This document shows positions 62,101 to 64,000 of a stretch of 64,000 bases of DNA, one piece after another; within the stretch, counting starts at the first letter, position 1, and every line of letters begins with the position of its first letter. Under the pieces are notes generated by a model. The model was given only the letters and a program-made list of their open reading frames with translations, did no database searches and was not told the DNA's origin. A program made the translations under genes and the position numbers. This DNA is from Trema orientale (lineage: Eukaryota > Streptophyta > Magnoliopsida > Rosales > Cannabaceae). The stretch spans positions 274,298 to 338,297 of the forward strand of contig JXTC01000068.1 in the NCBI GenBank assembly GCA_002914845.1, in the 5' to 3' direction.

Positions 62101-63941
62101 GGCAACTCTGCATTAAGGACAGCAGATTTGATTCCAAACTGTAAACAAAGAACAATTACACAGGCAGTACAGAAGATAAAGAGAGAGTATCACTTCGACA
62201 TGACATTGTAAGAAAAAGGATGCTGAATCACAGATGTTTTTTTCCATAACTTTCAAATCAATGTCACCCTATTTATCCCTCCCTCCATCCTCTCTCTCAC
62301 CCTTTGTATCCCTTCCTCAATAGCTCTCTTTTCTCCCCGGGATTTCATTTCATCATACTTTTATTAGCAAATGGGAAAAATATAGGAACGGGTTAAATTC
62401 CACAAACAGCAAACTACGTGTGAAATCCTATGAAAAGAAGTAATCATACCTTTTCCAAAAACAATCTTAATCTGAAACCCATATCAATTGTATTTGTAAA
62501 TATCAGAACCTTTTTCTGAACCAACTCCAATTTCAAGAGGGAAAGGATGTAAAGTAACTTGTCCCGAGAATTGCACGATATCTAGGCCACANTTTTAGAA
62601 CAAGAGCACCATAATTCTTACCCAAAATTGCTGAACATTTTTTGGGATAATATCGTCCTTGACATCTCCCACTTCGGGCAGAGTCAAAATGAAAGGATTG
62701 TGAAGTATCAGCTTCTTTAGTTTCTCAACATCATCACTGTCAAGTATCACCAACATGTTTATATCAGTATGGATTAATTACCTTTAGGTCCCATGGCGAC
62801 GGAAGAAAAAAAAATGTAAAGAAATGTAGGTGAAATGTATGAAGGATAATAATAATTATAAATCAGTCAACATTATCCTTTTAATTACAGAAGCCGATAG
62901 AGTCTTTAAATGAATAACTACAATTATCGACATCAACTACAGACTGTCTAGTAGCTGATTAAGCTGACAAGTATATATTACCAACCTGGGAATTAGAAGA
63001 ATGATATTGCAAAGTAAAACCCTCAAGTAAACTAGTAAGAACAGCATACATAAGCTGTCATGAAAATAAATAAATGTCGATAGATAGTTTGTCCTCAACA
63101 TTATAACCAGCATCAATAACACACCTTGAGGTAGCAGACATTAGAAGGCACTGGCAATGCTTAGGAATGTGAGGTGTTAATGCCTTTATGTCTTCTTCAT
63201 AGCCATATGACAAAAGAAGATCTGCCTGGAAATTAATAGAAGTCAATGATCCTTGAATAAAATACAAAACTGTATTATCAAGATAATATTGAAAAGAAAA
63301 ATAATTACAAGTTAAAAAGATACTAACCAACAACAAATTAATGGTGAAAGTTGCAAGCATCTAAATTATCAAACTATTTGAAACAACATTGCAAAGGCCA
63401 CTCAGTTCACAGTTACAAATAACAGCAGAGAGATAATAATATGAATTCCAATTAATTAACAACTTATATGATTTACAGTCACTCTCTGAAGGTTAACTAA
63501 ATAAATAGGACTAATACGCCACGAATTAGGAATAGATAGTACATTCCACCAAATCAGGAAAAAATTAAAAGAGACGGAGAAATGGATCCTCACCTCGTCA
63601 AGAACAAGAATCTCTAGCGAACCACTAATGGATGTTGATTGAAGAACACCAACTGACATGCATTTAGGAATGCAAGCAGGGGTAGAAATCAGAATATCAG
63701 GCGGTCCTGCCAATGCATTCCTCTGCAACACAATCTCAACAATTCAGTATTGAATACACAAATAACCGATAGTCTAACTATTGCTTAGCCAACAACATGT
63801 GACTTACAATAAAGTCTATTTCCAAATAATCAAAAAGAAGCAAGAACAAACCAATTCAGAATCAGGCATCTTGCTCGTCAACTGAACAGCTTTCAACTGA
63901 ACTCTACATAATTCAATGAGAGACAAGACTTCCGCATAAAC
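59129..63941 (-). CDS. RH16: DEAD-box ATP-dependent RNA helicase, RH16/Dbp9/DDX56 type (partial)
   Basis: Fifteen exons are visible (63941-63852, 63722-63594, 63225-63125, 62736-62622, 62581-62450, 62138-62073, 61906-61727, 61585-61490, 60913-60776, 60157-60075, 59870-59833, 59552-59338, 59215-59129, plus the phase-consistent joins between them: thirteen coding segments in all). The 5' part, with the Q motif and motif I, lies beyond the right edge. Homologues act in nucleolar assembly of the 60S ribosomal subunit. Visible are motif Ib-like ISTPACI, motif II LVLDEAD (split by an intron between E and A), motif [15 protein letters not shown] (motif IV region), the Dbp9-type [14 protein letters not shown], motif V RGIDFKNV, motif [13 protein letters not shown], and a Lys-rich C-terminus. 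All introns are GT-AG. One N (62592) lies in an intron. Identification with Arabidopsis RH16 is by resemblance. Confidence 0.93.
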
Positions 63942-64000
63942 CTACAAATCCATTATAAAATGCGAATACAAAATCAGCTAAGTCTCCAACAAAACAACAA

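Overview
This is nuclear DNA of a flowering plant, most likely a eudicot. It is AT-rich, its genes have many GT-AG introns, and it carries a DYW-class pentatricopeptide repeat gene, tRNA-derived SINEs, copia-type LTR sequence and many MITE-like foldback elements. The species cannot be named from the sequence. It is a draft assembly: there is a run of 63 N at 11628-11690 and a single N at 62592. No bacterial, organellar or CRISPR features were seen.

Layout. 1-18.8 kb is gene-poor and repeat-rich. It holds foldback elements, a 1.67-kb solo LTR with a 5-bp target duplication, degenerate LTR sequence, and a 1.5-kb array of a 22-bp near-palindromic repeat. 18.9-37.8 kb is the gene-dense block: a single-exon DYW PPR gene (+, 18876-21041), a six-exon CGR2/CGR3-type Golgi pectin methyltransferase (-, 21871-24794), a thirteen-exon HflX-type GTPase (-, 26689-31397) and an eleven-exon CNNM/DUF21-CBS membrane protein (+, 33170-37830). 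The first three have the same order as Arabidopsis At3g49710, At3g49720 and At3g49725 (recalled from memory). 37.9-44.8 kb is packed with SINEs, MITEs and minisatellites. An eight-exon squalene monooxygenase gene (-, 44887-48120) follows, with a ~945-bp foldback element about 440 bp upstream of its start codon. 49.5-59 kb is again repeats without genes, including two SINEs with 15-bp target duplications and a pogo/Emigrant-like element. 59.1-64 kb holds the 3' part of a DEAD-box RNA helicase gene of the RH16/Dbp9/DDX56 type (-), running off the right edge.

Exon models were built by hand: each junction was checked for splice dinucleotides, continuous reading frame and family-consistent protein across the join. 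All five complete models add up to an exact number of codons. The genes do not form a pathway. They cover organelle RNA editing, cell-wall pectin methylation, organelle ribosome-associated GTPase function, membrane ion transport, sterol/triterpene synthesis and 60S ribosome biogenesis. The most notable observations are two adjacent GC-AG introns in the HflX gene, a ~160-residue acidic insertion between its G4 and G5 motifs, an inverted pair of SINEs just 3' of the CNNM gene, a truncated copia element with an intact RNase H reading frame in a CNNM intron, the foldback in the squalene monooxygenase promoter region, and a possible repeat family carrying copy-specific palindromic minisatellites.
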